A DNA stretch of 64,000 bases from Hexactinellida sp. DTS-2022 (lineage: Eukaryota; Porifera; Hexactinellida): the NCBI GenBank assembly GCA_028753945.1, contig JAPNXP010000004.1, positions 4,278,001 through 4,342,000 on the forward strand. Reading direction: 5' to 3'. Below the pieces are notes generated by a model, which was not told where the DNA came from, ran no database searches, and saw only the letters and a program-made list of their open reading frames with translations. This document shows positions 24,088 through 35,742 of the stretch, in pieces. The translations under genes and the position numbers were made by a program. Numbering within the stretch: position 1 is the first letter of the stretch; every line of letters begins with the position of its first letter.

Positions 24088-24189
24088 TAGTTATATAAAT
24101 CCCTTCCTACCATTTTCCATACTTTTAACTTGTCTACATATGATACCGTTAAAAGCTTGCTTCTGGATTTATTTTAATTTTGAATAATT

Positions 24190-25215
24190 TGTTTAGCTTT
24201 TTTGTAGACAACAACAATAAAAATTCATATGAGAACTGAATAAATGCCAATTCGAAATCAGCATACTTGCTACCTATAATATCCGTTTAAAGCTAACTTC
24301 TATGTTGATTTAGAATTTCATTAATTTATTTACCAGTTTTTGTAAACAACAACAATAAATATTCACGTTAGTAATTTGTAAATTCGAGATTCGTAATCAG
24401 CACACTTGTTCACCTTTTATAACATTTGGAAGTTTGTCTCAATCTCATTTATAAATGCGGTTTCTTTTCCCCCATCACATTAATATAATCCGGACAAACT
24501 AACAAACACACATACACAGGCACAAACAAACACAGAACAATCGAGTTTTAATCAGTGATGTTTTTTGGGGGGAGGCTCGGGGGGGCGCCCCCCCCACTTA
24601 TTTCGCTAGGGGGGGGCGCTTATATCCCAGGGGGGCGCTCCTTCATATCAGTTATCTATATAATGTAACATCAAGTTAAAAAATTTTGTCGCCATCTTAA
24701 CTTACCCTCATTTAATATCATTATAGTTCTCTATGGATCTAATATAACAGATTTACGATGACTTTTTGAAAATTTCTAAATTTCCTATCATTCTATAATG
24801 GTATATTTGTGAAATTTGAGAAGTGTTGACAGATCATGAACAAAGTTCCTAGATTTTGGCTTTGGCATGAACCTATGGCATGTACATGGGCATGGCCCCC
24901 CCACTTCATTATTTGGGGCCGTTTTCACCTATGTTTTCTAAGAAAATGCTAAATTTGAATAGGGAGCGCCCCCTACTACTTTTTTTGGCAAAACACTACT
25001 GGTTTTAATAATATAGATTTATGCAGTGGAAACGCGTACCCGATGTGAACGCGTTCGCACCTTCCATTTTGGTGTGAACGAGTTAAATTGCATTCCTCAT
25101 ACCGGTAGCTGTACTATAAACTTAGTGGATCAAAATTGCTCTCATTGGTTCAGCAAAACACTAAGAGTTTATAAGAACGAGCCCTTCGATCTCGTTAGCT
25201 TTACGACGGATCGGT
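24190..25215 (-). mobile_element. Helitron-like relic split by MITEs
   Basis: Blocks in order on the plus strand: GTAGACAACAACAATAAA, ATCAGCATACTTGC, AACATTTGGAAGTTTG, ATGCGGTTTCTTTTCCCCC, AATCCGGACAAAC, AACAATCGAGTTTTAAT, then, after insertions, ACGAGCCCTTCGATCTCG. The order matches the copies at 8424-9190 and 63620-64000. Confidence 0.55.
24553..25001. mobile_element. hAT-type MITE with G/C runs
   Basis: Inverted ends CAGTGATGTTTTTTGGGG and AAAACACTACTG are flanked by a perfect 8-bp duplication GTTTTAAT (24545-24552, 25002-25009). It contains homopolymer G and C runs around GGGGGCGCCCCCC. Confidence 0.85.
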
Positions 25216-26366
25216 GTCCGATCAAAATGAATATAGTTGTGTTTAAATCTGATAAGTGAATTTTTGTTTGATTCAAATCATAACATTTTACATTTTTAAA
25301 TAATTAACTATTGACATAATATTAATATTCACTCAATATTTGGAGCGTATTCAAACTACTCGATCCAGAATAAAGCGTGTACATTACATATTGAGCTCCT
25401 TTTTATTGAAATATTTACAGTAACATTCCTTATAATGAATTGGGGCATAATAAAATACCCGCTTATAACGAATTTATTTACGTAGACTCTTATTATCTGT
25501 AACTGATGTCATTGCATGCATTTGTATAGGCTAGGGGAATTCAACTTTGTATATTTAACCGATTTTTCACCTTATCCGTGTTAGTATTAACGAAAATGTT
25601 TGTATATAATATTCCCCAGACGAATGAAGTAATTGACTTTTCTCCGCTTATATCGAAGAAAACAAAGGGTTCCTTAGACTTCGTTATAACAAGAGTTGGA
25701 AAATCACACACAACTGCCTCGAGGTTATTGTGTGGATGTCTTCTGCCGCGAAGCGAACTAGCAAGCGAAGCGCCTTGTGTCTTAATAGTACGTATATATA
25801 GAGTTGAAATTAAAAATAATGATGAGACTATAATAATAAACTGTGGTATTCGTGTAATAACAAATCGAAATTAGTATGAATTTTGCTTGTGCTGAAGGCA
25901 AACTTGCTATTAGAGGAATATAATTAAATGCTGGGTATGAAAACAAACTTGCTAATAGATCAATTGCCATTAAACAAACACCACAGTACAATTTCTGTAA
26001 GTACCGTATTCACTTGAATATGTTGTGAGTTTTAGCCCTCCTAAGGGAGCGAGTATTCGAGGGCTACTATTCGAAGTAAAAAGGTATTTGGAAACATATT
26101 AATTTAACAGAATTAGGAATCTAGAGAGAACTGATGAACTTCTTAGCTCTTACAAAAATCAAATAATATTATTGTATAAGCATACTCTTGTTCAATTAGT
26201 TAGACAGTATATAATTATTTTAGAAATTTGATATACATTACAGACCTTGTTAACCAAGGAAAACTGGAACATGATATTATTACGGTCTATTCTAATGTTT
26301 ATGACAACCTTTATACTCGACTCTCTATAAGGTAGTGGCTTATCAATAGTTTAAAAAAAAGAACAA
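25216..26366. other. Intergenic, no gene recognised
   Basis: AT-rich sequence. Scattered CGTTATAAC remnants (25430-25490, 25680) suggest decayed pogo-like MITEs, and GAGCGAGTATTCGAGGGCTAC near 26050 looks like a MITE fragment. No coding signal, RNA gene or clear element boundaries are seen. Confidence 0.5.
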
Positions 26367-27720
26367 TTAGGATACTATCTCATTCATTTCGTTGGAGATA
26401 GAATAGTCAATAGGAATGTCTCCTTCAGCATTTGGTATATCCATATATCTGCCGTAACGAAGGAGTGTCGGCACATATTCCAGTGCGTCCTTAGCAACGT
26501 TGCCATTTCCGTCCTGGAAGTTGACAAACTCATGACCACCAGGCACCAGCTGATAGAAACAGATGGAACAAGATATTTTCCACCAGCATAGCATTGCCGG
26601 TAGCAGCAGCCAGATGGAGAACACTGGATTGACTCTTCCCTGTCAACACACTCAAGCTCTCCCCGAGTTCTCTCCACTCCGTCAAACTGTCTGACTGACA
26701 GACTCTGCTAACAGCCTGCTCCTCCTGCTTCTGAGCTGTCTCTTCAGGACTCAACAGCTCTCTCACTAGACTCACCTGTTGATGACGTTTTATAGCAGTA
26801 GTTCCCAACCTCTTCCAAAAGATTTCACGATATTACCCCCTAACCTATATTTTTGCTATAATTCCCCCCAGCACTACAATGTAGAATTTTGGTATTGAAA
26901 TAACTGAAAAACTAAGTAAAATATAAATAATACTGTCAATGAGAACTGTAAATATTATTAATACTAGGTATTTTTAATTACTCAGTGAATAAATCATTCA
27001 GCGAGATAAAGTAATCCAGAAAATTTCATGAATATTTATAAGTATACCAATGTCGAATTCCTCCCCGAGGATGGCCAAATTCCTCCCAGTTTGGGAACCA
27101 CTGTTCTATTGCAATATGCACTGGAGTCATGCATTCATAGTCTTTTTACTCGAGAGATTTCAAATCTATTTCTCGCACTTTGTTGCTGTTGTTGTTGTAT
27201 CTGTTCAATAGAGACGAATGTATCACACCAGTGAATCCAGTCAAACTGTGAGTAGCAACAAAATGAAATGCATTGTGTCTCTCTCCATCTGTCAACAGAG
27301 AGACACACCCTCCCTCTATCAATGCAGTCACCATTTGTTTGTTTCTGAACAGGAGACTCAGGTGTAGAGCTGTATGTCCATACTAATTCATGTGGTTGAA
27401 GTAGTTATGAGTGAGTGAGTGTGAGATTGTGCTATTAGGCACATCAGAGAGAGAGTATAGAATGTCAAGTAGTGTATCCATATGCAGGTGTTAGACGGAT
27501 AGCATCAGTGGTGAGTTGCCCTTATGACCTCTTGCATGGATAGTAAGATTGAATTGTGTGCCAGATGGAATACGATTATAACTTACTACTAATGAATTTA
27601 CTAGTTTTGACATATCACTACTGGCAGTATTGCAGAGCTGTACTGCATTGTTATGCGTATGATAGTGTTCTTGTGCTTTGGAAGATATCATCTTTAGTAT
27701 TATTTCTTCTTTGCGAGTAG
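26367..27720 (-). pseudogene. Ankyrin-repeat gene remnant
   Basis: Read on the minus strand, several ankyrin-like segments follow in order: HARGHKGNSPLMLSV (27491-27540), YGHTALHLSLLFRNKQMV (about 27330-27382), a segment AFHFVATHSLTGFTGVI, then SSVLHLAAATGNAMLVENIL and NAEGDIPIDYS. Two in-frame stops (TAA at 27491-27493 and TAG at 27383-27385) separate the first two segments. A frameshift near 26560-26580 separates the last two, and a 308-bp MITE interrupts the middle. Ankyrin repeats mediate protein binding; what the intact protein did cannot be told. Confidence 0.7.
26796..27103. mobile_element. hAT-type MITE inside the ankyrin pseudogene
   Basis: Inverted ends CAGTAGTTCCCAACCTC and TTTGGGAACCACTG are flanked by TTTTATAG and TTCTATTG (6 of 8). 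Same terminal family as 7355-7490. Confidence 0.7.
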
Positions 27721-28467
27721 AATTTCTACTACTGCTGTTTTATAGTAGAAATATAACCATTGGAATGAAAATTTTAATCAGTACGGTAAAATCCAACTTA
27801 TTTACGCAATAATGCAAATATTTTTAGAAAATTCTTTTTATTGGATAATTAGATCTCTTATATTCTAATACGCAACCAAATCTAATCACAGTAATATTAT
27901 AGTAATTGTTGCAGTACTATATTATAGACACAAATGCTTACCATATATTTCCCATTAAAGGACAATTTATACTGTTCCTAATTTATCCATATGAGAGAGA
28001 TTTTAGTTGTATCTTCAATTTAAAACCAAATAAAATTTATTAATTTTTCATAAATATTTTGGCAATTTTACATCTTATAAACAGCATTTATTGTCTTTAA
28101 TTAAATATACCATAAAATTAAGGCGCGTTAAGAGTAATATTCTAATTAAGTTACCCAGATCCCCAGGAGACCATTTTGATGGCACATAATGTACAGTTTC
28201 AGATTTCAGAACATATTCGCTAGGGAAATGGCGTTCGTAAATCTGAATAGGGCGTAAGTTATTATGTGACATTGGGCGTAATATATTATGTGATTGGGGG
28301 GGTTTACACTAGGAAATTTTCGATACGTAACTTCTGAATACATTCGCATTACTGTGATCATTCGATTCATTCGTAAAAAAACGAATTATAGTTAATTAAT
28401 AAGTTTAATTAAAAAGATGATTAACCATTTAATTGATTAAGTGTATTATACAGCAAGTTTGCCCCAA
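27721..28467. other. Intergenic AT-rich sequence
   Basis: No element ends or conserved coding sequence are recognised. A 65-codon minus-strand ORF (28075-28272; RPIQIYERHFPSEYV...) is open but too short and isolated to call. Confidence 0.4.
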
Positions 28468-28672
28468 TTAAGCTGAGTCGAAATAATTTGCTAATTCTAC
28501 TTCATGGCTTCACCAGACAATGACATAAGGTTGAATAGTTCTCCAAGGTCGCAATTTAACACTTCTATCTGTAAATGTTTACACTTTAATAGGGTGAAAA
28601 TGCCACCCTTATAGTATGTTAGGCACTATATATTCCCAGTTTACTCTACTGTGCATCTTCTAGCGATTTCAT
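28468..28672 (+). repeat. DIRS left inverted terminal repeat
   Basis: From GAGTCGAAATAATTTGC through CACCAGACAATGACATAAGG, GTTCTCCAAGGTCGCAATTT and GGCACTATATATTCCCAG to GTGCATCTTCTAG. It is the reverse complement, with some divergence, of 48742-48930. Confidence 0.8.
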
Positions 28673-28725
28673 TTCCATCTAAATATTCTCCTTCTCCATT
28701 ATTCTATTCTCTAATTAAAACCTCG

Positions 28726-29470
28726 ATGTGTGAGCCCTACACTCCACTTTCAAATTGCAGCTCAGACTCTGAAGAATGCACCGCACAAGAATCTGAAACA
28801 GGAGATTCCTTTCTCCAGGACCAAAATATGGCCCCAAACCTGGCAGCCCCGAGTGGCCCCAATGTTACCATTTCTGGCGTCGTGCCAAGTAATAGGGACG
28901 CGGTAGCTATTGCTGACCATTATGCCTCCCGCACCCCGATCGGACCTTCCCCGAATTTGGTGCCTGGTAACTCCCTGCAAATATTTCAGGCATTCAAAGG
29001 ACTGCAGCAGTCCATGACAGTGATCACTGACCGTATAGCTGCTCAGGCTCCAACCCTAAGCCAGGAAGTGCAGCTTTAGACGGAATCTATGACGATTGCC
29101 GAACCTCCTGTACAAAATGCAGTCCAAATTGCCCAACCCATTTCCTTCTTTGACCCCAGTGGGCTTGTGGAAAAGAAAATCTTTGCCGGTGCACCGGATA
29201 ACATTGTAGCACTTCTCACAGTCATTGGACTCTGAGCATCGAATTGAGATGGCTAAGCGGTACAAAAGGCCTGACATCTCTGCTATGAGAGTCCATAAGC
29301 AAGACTCACATTTTCAAAAACGAGATTTCGGATTTGTAAAAGCTCGTGACGAAATACTAAAGGAAATCCAGCGATCTACATTGGATACCAGGGTTTCATT
29401 TAGACATTGACTCAAGGGATGGCAAAATCATGGTTTTCAGGAATAAGAGATGGCGAGAATGTGACCTCGC
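28726..29470 (+). pseudogene. DIRS gag, segment 1 (broken)
   Basis: The first in-frame ATG after the terminal repeat (28726) opens a Ser/Pro-rich N-terminus (MCEPYTPLSNCSSDSEEC...). It continues past a TAG near 29077 and a frameshift near 29215 into KRYKRPDISAMRV...FQKRDFGFVKARDEILKEIQ, followed by further stops near 29408 and beyond. A hAT element follows. Gag would package the element RNA. It is assigned to gag by position in the element and by its basic C-terminal continuation further on. Confidence 0.65.
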
Positions 29471-29784
29471 GCGGAAGCATGCTGTAAGGTAGGGGGTCTG
29501 GTAGCATCATGCCCCAGAAAATTTTAGATTTTAGGGTCTCTGAGAACGCATCTGGCGCAATCTGTGAAACAAAAATGCTTTATGCTTATGTGGTGGCTTC
29601 GTGGTGTTTTAGCAATAATTATCAAAAACATTTATGAACATTTATGTAATTTGTTCTGTCATTTAGTATTACTGGCAGTGCATATTTAAATCAATTTGCC
29701 ATTATTAGATTATATACTAGATATAAGTAGCCTGTCCTCAGAGTGATTAATTCACGAATCTAATATCTGATAGCCTCTATAGCA

Positions 29785-31407
29785 ATGTCAATTCGGGATT
29801 TTTTCTCAAGTCAATCCTCCGCGCAAAGTGAAGCTACTCAGGGCAGTAACAGTGATTCTGACGAAAACATCGTGGAATCAGGTCCTTCAAAGAAGCACTG
29901 CAGTGAAGAGAGCCGAGCTAAAGTGGAAGTGAGATGCTACCTGAAGAAATGGGAAGAAGATTTCCCTTGGCTAGAATTCGATGGGTTTTCTCAAGGTGCA
30001 TTTTGTAAAGTGTGTAAAAAACTTGGACAGCCCAAAGGCCAAACTGGAGGAGCGTGGATTACCAAATCTTTCAAAACTTGGAAAAATGCCTTAAAAAAGA
30101 TGAGAGAGCATTCCACGAGTGAACAACACCGTCTTGCAGCACACGAAGTGCAGACTACTGGATCAATAATTGGGCAGTTTCAGGTTATTTCAAAAAGTGA
30201 GAGACAGAAAAACAGGACAGCTATCAAGTCGCTAATTCGCTGTACTCACTTTTTATTCCGAAATCACATTGCTCATACAACCAACTTTTCCAATTTGGTT
30301 GACTTAGTGGTTGCTTGTGGTGGAGAGAGTCTTAAAATATTATCAGAAACTGCTGGGAAGAATGCACAGTATACATCAACGATAGCTGTTGTGGAGTTTC
30401 TTGATGCTATTGGGACCTGGGTAGAAGAAATACTGTTATAGCGACTCCGTCAGGCACCGTTTTATTCTATCATGGCTGATGAATGCAAGGATGTTTCCAC
30501 CATAGAAGAACTTTCCATTTATTGCCGCTGGATAGAAGATAGCGAAGCTACAAAACATTTTATCGAAATAGTGCCTCTGAAGAATGCTGGTGCTGAAAAC
30601 ATTCATTTGCAACTGATGGATTGTCTCAAGAAGAAAAACATACTAGTAAGTAAGCTAATAGGTATGGTTTTGATGGTGCAGCCACATTCTCTGGGAAAAG
30701 GTCAGGTGTTCAGGCTAGAATGAAAAGACATTCCCCACACGCTTTTTTTGTTCATTGCTACTCCCACAAACTCCAACTGGCTTGCCTACAGGCTGCTAAT
30801 GCTACTAGTAGTATTGAACATGTTTACGTCACATTGACAACATTGTGGAAGTTTTTTACTACTCTCCAAAGCATGCAGAGTCTCTAAAAGAAGTACAAAA
30901 AGTCCTTGATCTACCCGAGCTAAAAATTGTCAAGCCATCAGACACACGCTGGCTCGCCCATGAGAGGTGTGTACAAGCTGTGAAAAAGAGCTATAGTGCT
31001 ATCGTCGTTTGTCTTGACCACATATACACTTACTCCCGTGAACCTGAGCTTTAGGTCTCAAGAAAATACTTTGCAAAAAATCAACCGTGACAGCAATCTA
31101 TCTCCTTGACTACGCGCTACCACAACTAGCCAAGCTAAGTAGGGCTCTTCAGACACAAAGCCTAGATTTGTCAGTTGTTTGTCACCTGGTTGACGCTACT
31201 TTAACTTCATTAAATGACGCCTAGCTACCAGCAGCATATTGGGTATTAGAACTTAATGAAGATATTGAAAATATAGAGCAAGAAATCGAAACAAAAATCA
31301 CCTCAATGGACATATCTACATTTCAACACAATATATGCGCACCATTCGTTTCTCTTTTGAAGGAAAATATCTCAAACCGTGACCTTCGTTATATAAGGCC
31401 TTACTAC
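29785..31407 (+). pseudogene. hAT transposase (TTF/ZMYM-like), N-terminal and catalytic parts
   Basis: MSIRDFFSSQ starts a low-complexity Ser/Asp leader. A TTF-type zinc finger follows (FPWLEFDGFSQGAFCKVC ... ALKKMREHSTSEQHRLA), then a DUF4371-like segment reaching MADECKDVSTIEELSIY. A TAG at 30439-30441 lies in frame. Near 30665 a frameshift is needed to read the expected GMGFDGAAT-type motif. More stops occur near 31053 and 31221. The transposase would cut and paste its element with 8-bp target duplications; this copy cannot make it. Confidence 0.8.
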
Positions 31408-33060
31408 TGAGTCGATTTTGCTGGACCATGGATTACTTAAAGGCCATTGATTATTAGCTGACATATCTTTATCTCAATAGCTAGTAATGATAGGCCTGAG
31501 AAATGCATTATATTTGTATAGGATGTTATGAACATGATATCAAGGCATACATAACATCCTTTATAATTGTGATATATCACCATTTGATTACGTAATCGCT
31601 ATTTTTCGTGGGAATTATCTTGTTTTTATAGCCTACTTTTAACATAGTTAAACGCATTCTAAATGTTCAAAATTGGAACATGAGGATGTCCATAACTAAT
31701 TGAATGAAATATATCAAAATTATAAATTGAATGTTAACACATTCCTCGGTTGCCAGGGAAATGTATATTTCCTAAAATGAGCCATAACTCAAAATCTATC
31801 GATTTTATGTAAACTATGCTAGTACTAATCTATCCGCAATAGGTTACTTCCTATTCATTACTAATACATTTTCTAGGCCTAATTTCAAAAATCTTTGAGA
31901 TAATGAGTGTATTGCCATATAAAGAATTAAGTCCTAATAATCTTATTATCTGAAAAATTATAATAGTAGTCTATTAATAGGTGGGCTAAGGAATCTTAAG
32001 AATATCCAGATGGCCTTGTACCTGCATCCTGCAGAAAGTTGTTATACTAGATACGATGGTGAATTTCCTTCTCGTTTAGTTTATATGTCGATCTATGGAA
32101 CCACGGGTGGAATGAGCTTTTCACACGTTTTACAAATTTTATTGTCTAAATAGTACTTCGTTGCTCCGGAATGTCAAAGTCAAACTGAAAGTTAATTCAA
32201 CTTCAATTGAAAGTGAAAATGGGATTTTTCTATTTACACCTTTTACCCCATGGCAACGAAAGTTAAATCGTCATGAAAATCCTTGAAATCTCAAGAAAAA
32301 TGTACGTAAATTACGAGAACGTTTGAAGATATTTCTGTCTGCTACATCTACGTATATCTATTAAAAATACATACTTTGTAGAAATTTAAAATTCATTAAT
32401 CTATCTATTTCGTTTTTGTTGTATTAATGCATACATTGGGTCAATACGAGATACGCAGGAAGAAATTTGATTTAAATAACTAGAAAAATATGCGTTTCCT
32501 AATTGTAGATATTCAAACATACTAAATACTGATATTGTAACGTTCCAATCATGATAGATTCAAAGAAATAGCATATATTTTGAGGCTCCCGATTTTCTCC
32601 CGCTATTCCATCTTCGACCTCCCGCTATTTTAGTAAAACTCCTGACAAAATGGCAAAACCACCCGCTTTTTGGTTTCTAGAGGTTGGCATCCCTGATAGC
32701 ATGTCATATAGGAATTACGGCATAAAAATCATGGCATCTTGCAAAAGGTGTTCGAGAACGCCTCGAATCACAGGCGAATATTTTTGTGAACTCCAAGAAC
32801 GGTCGTGGGTCATATATCATTCAAATTCTAACCACAAATTAGTAACCATAAGAACATGATATAACTATTAACTTAAGCCTAGCATGTATTTACTAAAGGA
32901 TCAAAGTGTCCAACTGTGGTCTATACAAAGTTCAAATTCAAAATATTTAAAAAGATAGTAATAATTAGGATACAATTAGATAATTTTGAAATAGATAATC
33001 GCAATTAGGGACACTATCTAGTCACATTTTTGAGATGTGATAATGTATGCGCAATAGGAT
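31408..33060. other. AT-rich insertion inside the hAT transposase
   Basis: The transposase homology stops at YIRPYY near 31407 and resumes near 33158. The 1.6 kb between has no coding signal. Small MITE-like pieces are possible (CCCGATTTTCTCCCGC near 32590; a CCGGCCCTG end near 33145), but no complete element can be delimited. Confidence 0.5.
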
Positions 33061-33157
33061 TGCTAAGGGAACGAAAGGCCCACGAGGCCCCTGTGGTCAG
33101 AGGCCCCTGGGCACAGGCCCAGTAGGCCCGTCCGTTAATCCGGCCCTGGCTCTGCTC

Positions 33158-33394
33158 CCTAATCTACACAAATTGGCTGCAATTTGTTTAACTTTGCCGG
33201 TTAGTACAGCTTCAGTTGAGAGGTCTTTTTCTCACATGAAACAGATCAAGACAAGACTTCGAAATGCAATGGGAGAACAAAGCTTATCTAACTTAATGAA
33301 AGTAGCTATTGAATCTCCAGAAAAATTAGAAGATAAAGACCTTGAAGAAATTGTTTGTGTTTGGAACAGAAAAGGTAGAAGGGTTGCTGTTTAG
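33158..33394 (+). pseudogene. hAT transposase C-terminal dimerisation region
   Basis: LLPNLHKLAAICLTLPVSTA followed by SVERSFSHMKQIKTRLRN and NLMKVAIESPEKL is the conserved hAT C-terminal dimerisation signature. It ends in a TAG at 33392-33394. It is separated from the rest of the transposase by the insertion at 31408. Confidence 0.85.
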
Positions 33395-33514
33395 ACAATT
33401 TTTAGTTGCTATTTGTTTCAATGTAAAGTACTTCATGTGAAGTTGCCTTTCTGTGGTATTAACTAAAATTATCTAAATAAACTTTATAACTTTTTCCAAC
33501 AATTCAAGAATGAC

Positions 33515-33734
33515 AAGGGATGTCGGGAGTCATCCCTCGCCATCCCCTAAATGAAGCCCTGCATACGGTTGGCCCCTTGTGCGAACTAATCACAAAATTA
33601 TGTGAAGGTCATATAATTACTCAAGACCAAATGGTGGAGTATGCATCAGCGACTCTAGTTCTACTTGGTTCCACCACCACTAGAATCCTACTGGCCAGAA
33701 GAAAAAACGAAATGAGGGCAGTAAACCCGGTGTA
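33515..33734 (+). pseudogene. DIRS gag, segment 2
   Basis: An open stretch reads RHPLNEALHTVGPLCELITK ... LLGSTTTRILLARR ... AVNP. It is cut by the TIR element at 33735 and continues in frame at 35399 (ALVSEVESLPPDEQ). Confidence 0.7.
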
Positions 33735-33870
33735 ACAGCCCAGATTATACCCCCGTCCTCGAATAACCCCGGGTATAATCTGTCCTAGCCCAGATTATTC
33801 CCGGGGTTATTCTGTCCTAGGACAGATTATACCCCCGGGTATGAAGTGGGCTAGCCCAAAATATACCCCC

Positions 33871-34112
33871 TTAGGACAGAATATACCTGGGTATAATACC
33901 CCCCTAGGACAGAATATACCTGGGTATAATCTGGGCTAGGACAGAATATACCTGGGTATAATCTGGGCTAGGACAGAATATACCTGGGTATAATCTGGGC
34001 TAGGACAGAATATACCTGGGTATAATCTGGGCTAGGACAGATTATACCTGGGTATAATCTGGGCTAGGACAGAGTATACCTGGGTATAATCTGGGCTAGG
34101 ACAGAATATACT
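33871..34112 (+). repeat. Tandem array, ~34-bp unit
   Basis: About seven copies of GGACAGAATATACCTGGG plus TATAATCTGGGCTA. The unit is partly self-complementary through ATACCTGGGTAT. It is a subterminal array of the surrounding TIR element. Confidence 0.9.
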
Positions 34113-34745
34113 CCCTGGCCTCATTATGTCATGTGCGAAAATGTGGTGCGTGTGGTGTGATAACTTATATATGTATGCATAAAGCCCATTATATATGATG
34201 CAACTTTGTTGCATGCAATTGTTGCATGCAAAATGAAATATGTTGCGTTTTCGTGCAACATGTTCCATGAAAGTCGAACACTGCTACACTTGCATGCAAC
34301 AAGTTGCATGAAATATTGCAAAACAAAATTGAATGCACATTCCAAATATACGATGCAACTTTGTTCTACAATCTAATTTTCTTCGTATATAAACAAAGAA
34401 ACATATGTCCCATCTATAAGTTTAATAATTATCGAATCTAACGAATTATTCATGAATTATTAACTTTTGGCAAATTTTGGGTATTCGCGATATGGTTAGT
34501 TTATTATTGAGGTTTACCCGCTGAGAAGTTGAATTTGATCAAATGTGAGTTCTCTTGGTAGTTTTAACAATCAATAATGGATTATTCGGCAAAAAGAATA
34601 GTTTATAATCTATTCACAATTATTGCCATTTTTTTAAATGAATTAGTACGCATTTTAGTTAAAAAAATTAAAACCACATAGTATAAACTTGTGGTTGGTT
34701 TTTTGTTCAATCGTCATTCGAAATACTATATTTGGTAACCTACTA

Positions 34746-35177
34746 CAGTGCAACCTCTATAAGTGGGGTCTCTATAAATGGGGAAGTGGGGAATGGGGGA
34801 CCTTAATTATAAAGGAATTAGTATCCCCATACAAAATGACCTCTATAAATGGGGGAGATGGACAAATTCTATCATAATACGTACTTTTAAATTATGCTGC
34901 ATTTCTAATAAATACATTCTAAAGTTCTACAGAATAAATATTTTTGATGGCTCTACTCTAATGTTTTTAAGAAATCATCGGCGGTGGATCAGAATCTAAC
35001 TAAATTGTCAAAATATACAAATACTGACTAGAACTTACATTAATGGATGTGTTATAAGTATATATTTCATAATATGACCATATGTAGTGTCTATCCATTT
35101 TATTATTATAACTGGGGAATGGGGGGCAATTCAAATTTTGCCCGTCCCAAGCTCTCCCACTTATAGAGGTTGCACTG
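34746..35177. mobile_element. pogo-like MITE (CAGTGCAACCTCTATAAGTGG family)
   Basis: Long inverted ends starting CAGTGCAACCTCTATAAG are flanked by TA on each side. It is noncoding, 432 bp, and nested in the 33735-35398 element. Confidence 0.85.
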
Positions 35178-35398
35178 TACTACTGTCCCGTCCCAAAATT
35201 GTGCATCTGGATTTTCCGGGTCTGTCTCGTCCCGTTCCGAAAATTAGGCATAACCAATGAGAGGGATATATTCTGTCCTAGCCCACTTCATACCCGGGAA
35301 TGTTTTAGGCTAGGACAGAATATATCCGGGGGTATATTCTGTCCTAGGCCAGATTATACCCGGGTATATACTGGTGGGGGGTTAATCTGGGCTGCTAC

Positions 35399-35573
35399 AC
35401 CGGCGTTAGTCAGCGAGGTAGAGTCTCTCCCCCCTGATGAGCAAACAATCTTTGTCTTTGGTCCCAACAACCTAAAAACCCTCATTGAAACTCAGAGGGA
35501 CCGGTCTACCTTTGAGAATCTAGCTGCAGAACGTCCAGCTAAGAGGCAAAAAACAAACAACAAATCTTACTAC
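35399..35573 (+). pseudogene. DIRS gag, segment 3
   Basis: It continues gag in frame (ALVSEVESLPPDEQTIFVFG ... NLAAERPAKRQKTNNKSYY) up to the gypsy insertion. The CTAC at its end is repeated after the gypsy element, and the frame continues at 40272. Confidence 0.75.
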
Positions 35574-35723
35574 TGTTGAGAACTTGTAAACAAATGAATA
35601 ATAAGTTGATTAATAGAAATACAAATAAATATAGACATTAGTGAAGTCTAACTAAACAGACAATAACTAGTGCGAGCTAAGAGCAACTACTAAGGTTGGT
35701 TAACAATCGACTAAACTATAACA
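35574..35723 (-). repeat. gypsy 3' LTR
   Basis: 150 bp, identical to the LTR at 40118-40267 except for two substitutions (AATAGAAAT/AATACAAAT and AACAGACAAT/AACACACAAT on the plus strand). Confidence 0.95.
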
Positions 35724-35740
35724 TCACCCCCTTTCGGAAA
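35724..35740 (-). other. gypsy polypurine tract
   Basis: On the minus strand GAAAGGGGGTGA directly precedes the 3' LTR, the usual place for the plus-strand primer. Confidence 0.75.
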
Positions 35741-35742
35741 TC

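Larger units (their letters stand above)
29480..33514 (+). mobile_element. Broken hAT element inserted in DIRS gag
   Basis: It separates gag segment 1 from segment 2. It contains a TTF-finger hAT transposase in pieces and a late AATAAA (33475). The left end is probably near TAGGGGGTCTGGTAGCATC; the right end is near 33510. No clean terminal repeats or 8-bp duplication were found, so the boundaries are approximate. Confidence 0.55.
33735..35398. mobile_element. 1.66-kb TIR element with internal tandem repeats
   Basis: The ends TAACAGCCCAGATTATA and TTAATCTGGGCTGCTACA are inverted repeats. The flanks CCGGTG and CCGGCG look like a 6-bp duplication of DIRS gag sequence. It contains a tandem array near the left end, partial copies of the same motif near 35262-35370, and a pogo-like MITE. 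No transposase is present, and the superfamily is not clear. Confidence 0.75.

Noticed and set aside
31408-33060. Additional exon or gene in the hAT gap
   Set aside because: Only short ORFs without motifs; the flanking transposase halves show this is inserted DNA.
35401-35450. Second hammerhead core (CTGATGAG in the DIRS gag)
   Set aside because: CTGATGAGCAAACAATC lacks a stem II and the GAAA box, and lies within coding sequence.
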